Assembly: GCA_036939755.1 (NCBI GenBank)
Contig: JALLAZ010000805.1
Coordinates: forward strand, 1-11,933
Length of the DNA: 11,933 nucleotides
DNA from: Stephanodiscus triporus
Taxonomy: Eukaryota > Bacillariophyta > Thalassiosirophyceae > Thalassiosirales > Thalassiosiraceae
Reading direction: 5' to 3'
Program-made: the position numbers and the translations under genes
The notes under the pieces: model-generated
Told to the model about the DNA's origin: nothing
Seen by the model: only the letters and a program-made list of their open reading frames with translations
The model's database searches: none
Shown here: in pieces, positions 1-8,832 of the stretch
Numbering within the stretch: the stretch's first letter is position 1
Layout: the number at the start of each line of letters is the position of its first letter

Positions 1-1118
1 TTGTAGAGCTGAGCACGCAACCCATGCATATTTTCTCCTGCATCGTTGATGGCTTTAAATGCTTCCCCCCCTGGGTCTGAGCACATGTGAAACATCCTCT
101 CGATTTTCGTACACTAGTGTTTATCTCTAAGGTAAGATACAGTGTGAAAAATTATCTAGTAAAGATAGTAAACACTACAAAAAATCGTTTTTGTAACAGT
201 TACGTAGGATAGGGTACCACACAGGATGAAAACCAGTCCGAGATGAAACCTCCACATTGAGTGGCGGCGGGACATCGCGGACTTCATCGCCTTGGATTTT
301 GGCCCAAGTTACACCTTCATCCATCTTGGGGAAGAGGACTATCGACTTGACCACCCCCTCCGGGCGGGTATTCAATTGTCGAGTCCTTCTAAGCCAGATC
401 AGGAATGCCTACTAGGGACAGGGCCTAGTACACGGAACAAATTCTGGGAACGGGTACTACACCTTCATGCCCCCAAGGTGCCGCATACCACTAAGCAAGA
501 CCGATAGGAGACTCCGCCACCTCTACCACATAGAACGTAGACGGGAATATCAGTGGCAAATTAACCACACCACCGCACATCTCAGGGAGACAGCAGCAGC
601 AGAGCGTGTCGCTCAAAGGGGACCAAGACAAAGCTTTTGCCTCAAGTGGATTCAAGATGATGCCGAGTGCATTTGGGTAGGGGGGGAGTCCATTTACTGT
701 TATAACATTGTCGTCTATTTCTAGCGGCGCAACAGGGACAAGGCACCTGAATAGGAACAGGGGGTACAGGATAAGGCTTTTTGGGGAAGGGGATTCCGGG
801 AGAGACGTGTATCCCCCAGACGGACACACAATCGTCATTGGCGATGACGAAGCGGCAGCGGGCAGCGATTTCTCTTTGCCGTGCTATGATGTGTATCGTA
901 CATCCAGTTATGGCAGGTAGACGTAGAGCACCACCCCCTTAGTATCACCGACATAATTCATACTCTACTTTAGAGTAATTCGCAATTGGGAGCCCCTGAT
1001 AAATACCGCCATCTCTGACAGACGAACGAGGCAATGACGGCCTATGGTATGCATGGGCCCCCTCGCCCACCACTTCATTCCCATCTTTTTTAAGAGTAAA
1101 CTTCGAACTTCTGTCTCG
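1..1118. other. Upstream intergenic region with no recognised gene
   Basis: I find no coding region I can name here. A stop-free stretch of 115 codons lies on the minus strand (491-838) and one of 66 codons at 175-375. They are in different frames and show no domain or signal I recognise. The composition is mixed and less GC-rich than the flanking gene. A perfect 7-bp inverted repeat with a 3-base centre lies at 961-977. The last few hundred bases presumably hold the promoter and 5' leader of the chaperonin gene, but I see no convincing core promoter element. Confidence 0.5.
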
Positions 1119-1149
1119 AGAGAAGAGAAGAGAAGAGAAGAGAAGAGAA
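1119..1149 (+). repeat. AGAGA pentanucleotide microsatellite in the CCT4 5' leader
   Basis: About six tandem copies of the 5-base unit AGAGA form a purine-only stretch that ends nine bases before the CCT4 start codon. It is almost certainly transcribed as 5' leader. A purine-rich tract so close to the start could affect transcription or initiation. Only the repeat itself is seen; any function is inference. Confidence 0.85.
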
Positions 1150-1158
1150 CGAACGAAA

Positions 1159-3183
1159 ATGGCCTCCGCCGCGACCCTCCTCCCCCCCCCCTCCCGGCCG
1201 TCGAACGGCGAGACCCTCCAAGAGCGTTCCAAGGGACGCGACGTCCGCACGTCGAACATCGTCGCCGCCAAGGCCGTGGCGTCCGCAATACGAACCTCCC
1301 TCGGCCCGCGCGGCATGGACAAGCTCATGCAGCTGCCGTCGGGGGAGGTCCTGATCTCGAACGACGGCGCGACGATACTGAGCAGGATGAACGTCCTGCA
1401 TCCAGCCGCGAAGATGCTCGTGGAGTGCTCGGTGAGTCAGGACATCGAGGCGGGGGACGGCACGACGAGCGTCGTGGTCTTGGCCGGGGCGCTCCTCGAC
1501 GCGTGCTCCGGCCTGCTGGCGAAGGGGATACATCCCGCCGCCATCGCCTCCAGCTTCTACAACGCCGCGGAGGCGTGCGTTTCCGCGCTCTCGTCCGGGT
1601 CGGCGGTGCCGGTGGACATGGACGATCGCGAGTCGCTTATAAATGCCGTCAGGACCTGCCTTAGCTCCAAGGTCGTGAGTCAGGACAGCGACCTGCTCGC
1701 GCCCCTGGCCGTCGACTCGGTCTTGGGGATACTCGGTCCGGATCCGGGGGGGGCGACGAACGTCGACCTGCGAGACATCAGGATGGTGGAGCAGTTGGGG
1801 GGGACGGTCGACGACACGGAATTGGTCAGGGGGTTGGTGTTCGACAAGGGCAGCACCAAGACCGCGGGGGGGCCGGGAAAGATCGAGAACGCCAAGATCG
1901 CGCTGATACAGTGAGTTCCTTCCGTTTTATTTTATTAGTATTGGGGGGCGCTTGCCGTTTGCATGCGAGCATTTGATATGAGTGTGAGGGGAGGGGAGGG
2001 GGGGGTGATCGCCTCCGATTTTTAATCGATTGCGGGAGCTTGGAAGGGGGGGGATGGGAGGGCGTAGGAGGACGCCCTCACCTCCCTCTCTTTTGTCATG
2101 TCCCCTCTCTACTCTTTCCGCCTCCCTAACACACGTCCCGCGTTTTCACCATTCCCGGACAGATTCTGCCTCTCGGCTCCCAAGACGGACATGGACAACA
2201 GCGTTGTCGTGTCCGACTACGCCGCCATGGATCGCATACTGCGCGACGAGAGGAAGTACATTCTCAACATGTGCAAGAAGATCAAGAAGTGCGGGGCGAA
2301 CGTAGTGCTCATACAGAAGAGCATCCTACGCGACGCCTACAACGAGCTCAGCCTCCACTTCCTCGCGAAGATGGGGATACTCGTCGTCACCGACGTAGAG
2401 CGAACCGACGTCGAATTCGTTTGTCGCACCCTGGGGTGCACCCCCGTCCCGCACGTCGATTCCCTCTCGCCCGAGAAGCTCGGGTCCGCCGATCACGTCG
2501 GCGACGTCGTCCTGCCTGGATCCGGCCACAAGGTCGTCAAATTCGTTGGGGTGGCCAATCCCGGTCGGACCATGACAGTCCTGCTGAGAGGATCGAACAA
2601 CCTCGTCCTCGCGGAGGCGAACCGTTCGATCCACGACGCCCAGTGCGTCGTCAGGTCCCTAGTGAAGGAACGGTTCCTCATCGCCGGGGGCGGCGCCGCT
2701 GAGACCGAGGCATCGTTGCGCCTTCGGGAACTGTCGATGGAGACGACCGGGATGGACTCTCACTGCTTCCGCGCGTACGCCGACGCGCTCGAGGTGATCC
2801 CGTACACTCTCGCCGAGAACGCGGGGTTGAAGCCCATCGAGATCGTGACGGAATTGAGGAAGGCCCACGCGGAGGGCAATGTTGGGGCTGGCATCGACGT
2901 TAAGGACGGGTGCATCAGTGACATGTACGCGAAGAACGTCATCCAGCCATTGTTGGTCACGACATCCGCGATCAAGCTGGCCACTGAGACCGTGTGCATG
3001 ATTCTGAAGGTAAGACCGGATTTTGTTCTTCTTGTATGACCACAAATTGCAGAATTGTTTTTTTGAATGGCATTCTCGATTTTGTTATTATTGTTGACGC
3101 ACTGCTTTCGAAACGTTACTCGCCACCTCAACTTCGCAATCCTTATTCGTTGACAGGTCGATGATCTTGTGGTGGTGGCGTGA
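1159..3183 (+). CDS. CCT4: T-complex protein 1 subunit delta (CCT4), three exons
   Basis: Delta subunit of the cytosolic group II chaperonin CCT/TRiC, which folds actin, tubulin and other proteins by ATP hydrolysis in a double ring of eight different subunits. Exons are 1159-1910, 2163-3009 and 3157-3183. Joined, they give 541 residues, close to the usual length of about 540. Visible motifs are [10 protein letters not shown] (46-55), NDGAT (68-72), the nucleotide-binding GDGTT (99-103), SIHDA with the likely catalytic Asp409 (406-410), GGGAAE (426-431) and AGIDV (493-497). Exon 2 opens with [12 protein letters not shown], highly characteristic of the delta subunit. The start was chosen because it gives the normal N-terminal length and sits in an AAAATGG context. 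The last exon encodes only eight residues, VDDLVVVA, matching the usual acidic-hydrophobic end after ILK. All three exons are intact and GC-rich, so this looks functional. Confidence 0.96.
1911..2162 (+). other. CCT4 intron 1 (252 bp)
   Basis: The donor is GTGAGT at 1911 and the acceptor is GGACAG ending at 2162. The intron splits a Gln codon (CA|A, phase 2). Removing it joins KIALIQ directly to [11 protein letters not shown], which is the uninterrupted family sequence. The intron contains G-runs (about 1987-2060) followed by a pyrimidine-rich stretch before the acceptor. Confidence 0.93.
3010..3156 (+). other. CCT4 intron 2 (147 bp)
   Basis: The donor is GTAAGA at 3010 and the acceptor is TTGACAG ending at 3156, in phase 0. 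It is AT-rich compared with the exons. Reading through it would add only nine unrelated residues before a stop. Splicing gives the conserved C-terminal VDD after ILK. Confidence 0.88.
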
Positions 3184-5259
3184 GAATTGTCTGAGAGGCT
3201 GAAATGGTTCGTTTTGTTACTCAATTCGAAAATACAAGTAGGCATGGTAAGATAACATTGCATTCGTCAACACATAACATTCATTCAAAATGTATGTCAT
3301 GCTCTGGCTATGATGCATCACTGGCAAAACATTCATGTACGCTGGATAAACATAAATCACCACATTGTGTTGTTGCTGTTTGTATTTGACGCTAGACGTT
3401 CTAAAACCAGACAGCAAAACAAGCGAGACATGACGCCGCCGCACGAGTCAGTTGAATACAACAGATCTTGACTGGCATTTTAATAGTTTTTATTGGAGTC
3501 TTCCTTTTGGATGTCCTGGTCACGGGTGAGACGCGACACCACTGCACGAGTCAGTTATGATATTAAGGATATCGCCAAAAAAATTGTCTAGGAGGATGTA
3601 TCATTCTCTTGGTATTGATGCATGGCATAAAAAATCGTAACAAACGGTGCAATTTATGTAATTATTCTTCACACTAACAATATTCAAACATAAGACCCTG
3701 CAGAGGTATTCGCTATCGAATTTTGACCAAAATCCTGATCCTGGAAGCTGTTTGCATATCAATGTCAATGGTGACTACATAAGGTACTTGATATGCTCCA
3801 TATGCAATGGATAGGCATACAGAACCATCATCAACCCAATCCCACTGCCAATTGTTGACTTTGATGTTGAACAAAGCTGGCCAAAATCCTGTGTTACTGC
3901 TGAGCTGCAAACCATATGCCATAATGCAGTGACTGAGGCTTCATGCCCACTAAGATTTCTTTGTAAATCAATGCTGACCACATATGAGGTGTTTGACCCA
4001 TTTTATATGCAATGGATATCATCAACCCCAGATTTTGAAAGCTGGCCGCAAACCATTCCAGAATCATAATACAGTGGTGATTGAGATTGCATACCCATCC
4101 AAAGCTGTTTGAACATCAACATCAATGTTGAACACATAAAAGAAAAAAAGGTTATTGAATAGGCATACAGAACCATCATTGCTGACCCAGATTTTGAAAG
4201 TGGCCATTGGCTGATAAAACTCGCTAATGTAGTGGGCACACTCTAAAAAGGAACAAATGCTGTTGTGGTACCATAGTATCTAGATCTAGGGACAAGGGCC
4301 ATGGCTGAAGAGAGGAAAGTTCCCCCATTACGACATTATCCTCTATTGTGAATCACCCCCTTTTCTATTTTTTTTTTTTAAACAGCAGTCCTTAGTGAAT
4401 TGGCGTTAAATTTTTATAACTCATTCTAATACCCCCCCCCAACGAGTGTCCAGTCTTGTAAAGCAGTATATGACACCTCTATCTTTGGACAAAGTTTTTC
4501 CTAAATTTAAGATGGTGCGTACCATACTACCCGAGAAGAAAGGGAAAAAATGATTGCACGAGTGTTAGATTGGCAATATCTCATCCCTCGATGGTAAATC
4601 CTTGACTCCTAGTATTGACCAAAAGTCTTCCTTAACATGTCAGGAAGGGGTGGGTGTGAGGATAAGCGCATCAAGCTCACCATCGCATGCCTATTGCCAT
4701 GCCCACATCACCCTCATCGTCAATGCGGACAACGCCCCGCAGTACGCGCTCAACGAGATCAATGAGGGAGAAGCTGAAGCGAAGATTCATAAGGAAATTA
4801 GGAAGTGCTCGCGCTCGTGCAAATCGATGTGCAGAAGGATGTGACTAAGAAATTCATATTGGATTCCCATGTTGGTATCCCATCTGTTGTTCTGCAGCTG
4901 TTCCCGCGCGCAGAACATTAGATAGAAGATACTCCACGATCAACGATATTGTTCTGCGGAGTTTTTGTATTTTTGTCCGTTTTTTTGTTTTGGCGCGTCC
5001 AATCCATCAACGTTGGAGACATCATCATCTCTCCTCGAAAATGATGCCATCTCCGACGAACGACCAGAATCAATTTATTATTAGGAGTTTATCTACTCCT
5101 AAGGTACCCCCGCACACAAACAAGGAGCGGAAGTGTTTAGATACTTACCGAGAATAAGGACGAGCCATCCATCACCGCACACCGCTGCACCGCGACCTGC
5201 GACGACCGCGACCCCCCCTCTCCCCCGAAATCCCAAATCCCACATCCCCAAATCCAATC
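3184..5259. other. Intergenic region between CCT4 and the putative plastid protein gene
   Basis: About 2.1 kb, AT-rich, with no gene I can support. It contains the CCT4 3' region, a 13-base direct repeat GCACGAGTCAGTT (3441-3453 and 3544-3556), a degenerate direct repeat (3716-4235, listed separately), a T-run near 4371 and a C-run near 4432. An 80-codon open stretch at 4602-4844 is locally more GC-rich and could be a gene fragment, but I recognise nothing in it. A 6-bp stem hairpin (AGGAGT/ACTCCT) lies at 5083-5100. The last 100 bases before 5260 are rich in C and A and probably form the next gene's leader. Confidence 0.5.
3716..4235. repeat. Degenerate direct repeat, offset about 350 bp
   Basis: The segment TAGGCATACAGAACCATCAT occurs at 3812-3831 and again at 4160-4179. 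GCTGTTTG plus a related tail occurs near 3748 and 4102, with a similar offset. CCCAGATTTTGAAAG occurs at 4027-4041 and 4186-4200, which is a different, shorter offset. Minus-strand translation gives related short phrases such as DDGSVCL and NDGSVCL, broken by stops. This could be a decayed repetitive gene or a partly duplicated mobile element; I cannot assign it. Confidence 0.6.
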
Positions 5260-7116
5260 ATGCCGTCGACGTGCCCGGGACCCCGTCTCGTTTTCGCCGT
5301 CGCATTGGCCCTGATGATGCCGTCGTCGTCGTCGTCGTCCTCCTCCTCCTCCTACTCATCATCGCACCGCTCGTTTCCTCCTCCGTCGGCGATGGCGTCG
5401 GCCTTCCTATCGTCGGCCTCGGATGCCCTCCCGCGACGAACGCGACGAACGCGAGGAGGACGAGGAGGACGAGGACGACGACGGGGGACGTTCGATGATG
5501 TTGTCATTCCCCCGCCGGTCCGCATTCGCGACGAGGAGGGACCTGCTGCCGCGCGGAGGATGACCGCCGCGTTCTTCAGCCCGGGGTATTACTCCTCCTT
5601 CGGTTCCCCGCACATCCCCCCCTGGGGGGATCATCCTCCTCCCCACCACTACTTCGACTCTCCCTTCCCCCCCTTCCCGCCGCTTCCGCCGTACTTCAAC
5701 GTCCCCCCGCCGGCGGACGCGACGTGGATGATGATGATGATGATGGGGGATAACGGCGGCGGATACTACCACCCCCCGCCGTTGCCCCCCCGTCCCTTCC
5801 CCCCCGGAGGTCCGTTCCGTGGAGGTGGAGCCGGCGGCGGCGGCGGCGGCGGCCGTTTCATGGCCCCGATCGACGTGGACGCCATGGACGTGACACCCCC
5901 CCCCGACGAGGAAGGAAGAAATGCCGACGACATACTCGACGAGATGGAGAGGAATATTATGGACGGGGAGGGGACGACGACTTCGTCGTCGTCGTCGTCG
6001 TCGTCGGGCGGCGGAGGCACGACGGGGGATGAGGAGGAGCGTCGACGGCGGGAGACGACGACGACCAGTGCGGGCGACGACACCGAGTTCCGGGGGAGGA
6101 GGCCCGGCCAGCCCGTCAACCGATCCTCGGGCCTCGACGGTGGGAGGGGGGCGAGGGATGGCGCCGAGGACGGGGGGGCGGATGGACGGAATAATCGACG
6201 GGGGCCGGCGGGGGGGAGGGGGGGGAGGGACCCCCGGGAGCGTCACGTCGTCCTCGACGACCTCGAGGCGTTCGACGACCCCTTCGCTCCCCCCCCCCCC
6301 CCCCCCCCCGGGCGCGGGGGTCGACGACGGATGCCGACGCCTCCGCCCCCGCGCCCGGGGGGGGGCATGGGAGGAGGAGGAGGAGGAGGAAACGCACGAC
6401 GGCCCGGACCGTCCGTGTACACGCGGGAGGAGGAGGACCTCATCGAGGCCATGGGCGGACGACGACGACGACGACGACCGCCCGCGGCGGGAGGTGGAGT
6501 AGGAGGAGGGATGGGAATGGGAGGGGTAGGAGGGCCGCGCACGACGCAGGAATTCGCGGGACTGGGCACCATGTCGAGGGAGCGCGGTCGCGCCGATCGA
6601 CGTCGGATGCTACGCAACGACGTCGGGGGAACTAGTGGCGAGGGTGGCATGCCCGTCGATCCGATGGCGCGGAATTACAACCCGGAGCAAGCGTACGACC
6701 CTCCCGCGCCAATAATCGTCCCCCCCCCTCCTCCTCCGTCGCTACGGGAGGAGGGCTACCTCGGCGACTCGACGTTGCGCGAGATATCCCTCGATTACTC
6801 CGTGCCGATATCGTACCTGGCGGACGTCGTCGCGAGCTGGGGCGCGCCGGTGCCCATCGATCCGAACTGCAGGCTCGGGGATATGGTCACTGGAGAGCAG
6901 GCATACGCGATACTCGAGGCAATACACACCCTCGACGTGGCGGCGTTGCACGGGCGGTACTCGGAGGAGGACCTCGTGGGATTGTGCGACATATACGACA
7001 TCGATCTGACGGACGCGTTCGAATTCTCCGTCGAGAGGGGATGGGCCCTCCCATTCGGCGTGAGGACGTTCCTTAGGGTGGAGCAGGAGGAGGAGTTGCT
7101 GGATGTATTGGGATGA
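5260..7116 (+). CDS. Putative plastid-targeted Pro/Gly-rich protein with two C-terminal modules; function unknown
   Basis: Single-exon gene of 618 residues; I do not recognise a named family. The N-terminus has a hydrophobic core (residues 10-20), a ten-serine run (22-31) and the motif ASAF at 46-49. After it comes a Ser/Arg-rich stretch. This resembles the bipartite signal plus transit peptide of diatom plastid proteins, although the core-to-ASAF distance is long. Residues of about 60-490 are low complexity: poly-Pro, poly-Gly, Arg runs, six Met in a row, acidic and Ser runs. They are probably disordered. Residues 494-618 are ordered and free of repeats. They form two similar modules, roughly 504-556 and 567-618, each a helix pair, a Gly, a proline turn and a final acidic helix. 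The pattern faintly recalls IF2_N-like helical modules; that is a guess. The start at 5260 is the first ATG giving the presequence. The intact C-terminus argues for a real, constrained gene. Confidence 0.8.
   Translation: MPSTCPGPRLVFAVALALMMPSSSSSSSSSSYSSSHRSFPPPSAMASAFLSSASDALPRRTRRTRGGRGGRGRRRGTFDDVVIPPPVRIRDEEGPAAARRMTAAFFSPGYYSSFGSPHIPPWGDHPPPHHYFDSPFPPFPPLPPYFNVPPPADATWMMMMMMGDNGGGYYHPPPLPPRPFPPGGPFRGGGAGGGGGGGRFMAPIDVDAMDVTPPPDEEGRNADDILDEMERNIMDGEGTTTSSSSSSSSGGGGTTGDEEERRRRETTTTSAGDDTEFRGRRPGQPVNRSSGLDGGRGARDGAEDGGADGRNNRRGPAGGRGGRDPRERHVVLDDLEAFDDPFAPPPPPPPGRGGRRRMPTPPPPRPGGGMGGGGGGGNARRPGPSVYTREEEDLIEAMGGRRRRRRPPAAGGGVGGGMGMGGVGGPRTTQEFAGLGTMSRERGRADRRRMLRNDVGGTSGEGGMPVDPMARNYNPEQAYDPPAPIIVPPPPPPSLREEGYLGDSTLREISLDYSVPISYLADVVASWGAPVPIDPNCRLGDMVTGEQAYAILEAIHTLDVAALHGRYSEEDLVGLCDIYDIDLTDAFEFSVERGWALPFGVRTFLRVEQEEELLDVLG
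6289..6309 (+). repeat. 21-base poly-C run inside the coding region
   Basis: An uninterrupted run of 21 C encodes seven Pro codons in the low-complexity middle of the 618-residue protein. The frame on both sides is the one that links the presequence to the conserved C-terminus, so the length is consistent with coding. Such a run is prone to slippage both in the cell and during sequencing. Confidence 0.9.
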
Positions 7117-7587
7117 ACGAGGGGGGAGGGGGTGTACATCGCGTTTGGGTTGGTGACCCCCCCCTCGCGATTGTAGTGACGGACGGCGTTTTGGGGTGTA
7201 TCCTAACATTATTTTACACCGCAGCATGAAACAATGACACGAATATGAAACATTGTCAAGCTCGACAAGTGTGCGAGACTCCTCGAGTGAGTGGGCAGAT
7301 AAAGTACACGAAACGAAAATAGTAAACCAAATAAAGCTATTTAAATGCGGTCTTGATTGTCCATGGGAATGATATATGACGTGAATAACTTTGTGAGAAA
7401 ACTACTCCGACGTGATGGAATGACCGCACTTATCATCCCGTTAAGCTTAAGTTGGGATGTTCAACATCAAAAGTTAGGCGCACCATGAAACACCCACTTG
7501 CGCACAGCGAAGGACGCCTACAAAGCCAACCAACTGGGAGTTTTTATGGCATGTGCGTACATAATGTGAGACTTTCATGTTTTTGCA
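7117..7587. other. Intergenic region, 3' flank of the putative plastid protein gene
   Basis: No coding region is visible. An AATAAA hexamer at 7330-7335 could serve as a polyadenylation signal about 210 bases after the stop, but this is weak evidence in an alga. Otherwise I see only ordinary AT-rich sequence up to the transposon end. Confidence 0.45.
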
Positions 7588-7601
7588 GAGCGTTCCCAAA
7601 A
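7588..7601 (+). repeat. Left terminal inverted repeat of the Harbinger element
   Basis: GAGCGTTCCCAAAA is identical to the reverse complement of 10023-10036. It lies outside the Myb-like pseudogene start, as expected for a transposon end. Confidence 0.87.
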
Positions 7602-7679
7602 TTAAATTAAGAGTCTACTCTCTACACTTAAATCTCACAACCTAGATCACTAAGCTCGATACTTACTCTATGTCTCAAC

Positions 7680-7703
7680 TCGACACATAAGAGTATGTGT
7701 CGA
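7680..7703. repeat. Perfect 10-bp stem inverted repeat in the transposon subterminal region
   Basis: TCGACACATA is followed by AGAG and then its exact reverse complement TATGTGTCGA. A second palindrome, GTGTAAA-T-TTTACAC, lies at 7743-7757. Both sit between the left end and the Myb-like pseudogene. They could be remnants of protein-binding sites used in transposition or in promoter control; that role is inference. Confidence 0.8.
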
Positions 7704-7820
7704 ATGGACCCCTCGGACCGGACTACTGTGACTCACTTATAAGTGTAAATTTTACACATGCGAACTACTCCGCCACGCTTCTACTTCTACTCCGCCGCCG
7801 CTCTTCTACTTTGATAAACA

Positions 7821-8682
7821 ATGGCCACCACCAAGCAGGGAAGGATGGGGTTTAAATTTACCGTCCAAGAGATGGAGAGCATGCTTGATGTCATTGAGGA
7901 GATCGCTCCAATTGGTAATCCCGATTGGGAGCGGGTTTAGGACGGGCACAACGCACGCTATCCCCAAAAGCAATGGACTGCTGAATCACTTAGGCACAAG
8001 TTTCAGACTCTGGTTTAAAAAAATGAAAACAGGTGATCCAAATTGTCCTCCTCACATTCGTTTTGCAAAGCGTGTTTACAGAAAGATCGTAGAGGCTACA
8101 GAAGGCTTGGATGGTGAATAAAATGAAGAGGAAGATGACGACGCATGCAACGATGGTGAAGATGATGTCGACGAAGATGAGAGTGATGACAATGCCGATG
8201 ACGACAATGCCGATGACGACAACGACGACGATGGTTGCATTGGCGCACCGATGACTACCTGGGTGGTATTATTGGAGAGCGCGAATGCAATGGCGACCGC
8301 CGATTTGTGCCACGTGAGCTCTTTGAGGTCTATGATGTTACAGCGGTCTCGATCGAGGGAAGCCATAGCAGCAAGGAATGGTCCAGTGCAAGGGGGGGGG
8401 GGGCAGCAAAGAAGGGCAAGGGCTTTGCGAAACTGAAACCATTGCAGATCCCTTGGACCTTGGAAGTCAAAGTCAAAGTCCGAAAGGATGATGGGCATGA
8501 TGATGATGCAAAACTGCCTGGATAACAAGCAGAGGGAGCGGCAGTATAAAAGTGAACATGAGCAGAGGGAGAGGGAGTACGAGCTTCACCGGGAGGAGGT
8601 GGCAATTGCACGCGAGGATGCTCGTGTGCAAAGGCAGATGAGGATAAATATCATGCTCATGTCGATTCTTAACAAAAATTGA
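7821..8682 (+). pseudogene. Myb/SANT-like DNA-binding protein of the Harbinger element (broken)
   Basis: In PIF/Harbinger transposons the second protein is a Myb-like factor that binds the transposon and helps the transposase reach DNA in the nucleus. From the ATG at 7821 the reading is MATTKQGRMGFKFTVQEMES, then a trihelix-like domain with W at DWERV and QWTAESLRHKF. It continues after a frame change with KMKTGDPNCPP, a phrase I recall from these proteins. An acidic Asp/Glu stretch follows (8122-8236), and near the end a charged coiled-coil segment rich in REREYELHREE (about 8520-8680) closes with a TGA at 8680-8682. Damage: an in-frame TAG at 7938-7940, a one-base frame change near the A-run at about 8017-8023, a TAA at 8119-8121, further frame loss around a 12-G run (8392-8403), and a TGA at 8434-8436. 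Identification of the N-terminal part is strong; the middle is hard to align. Confidence 0.85.
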
Positions 8683-8832
8683 GGGGAAAACAGCAACCCA
8701 CAACCTAGCCCAAGCAAAACTTAGGCAATATTGGAATGTTTGTTTGTAACTTGATCGATATAAAAGAAAGTGTTTGTTTGTAGAGACTGATCAATATAAA
8801 ATTAAATTAAAATAAAATTATTTGCGATGTGG

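Noticed and set aside
491..838. 115-codon minus-strand open frame in the left intergenic region
   Set aside because: No recognisable motif or neighbouring exon. The length is possible by chance, so it is not listed as a gene. A homologue search could change this.
1044..1664. 206-codon plus-strand open frame overlapping CCT4
   Set aside because: It runs out of frame through the AGAGA repeat and CCT4 exon 1. Its Arg/Gly-rich content is the shadow expected from GC-rich codons, while the overlapping frame is clearly CCT4.
2098..2162. ATG at 2098 as a separate gene start before CCT4 exon 2
   Set aside because: The frame is continuous with exon 2, but the first 22 codons are intronic pyrimidine-rich sequence. 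The acceptor at 2161-2162 restores the conserved junction with exon 1.
5407..6246. 279-codon minus-strand open frame within the 618-residue gene
   Set aside because: It is only poly-Arg, poly-Pro and poly-Ser created by reading triplet repeats backwards. It has no targeting signal or ordered domain, unlike the plus strand.
8235..8525. 96-codon plus-strand open frame as an independent gene
   Set aside because: It lies inside the Myb-like pseudogene between its acidic tract and its coiled coil. It is better read as the frame-shifted middle of that gene.
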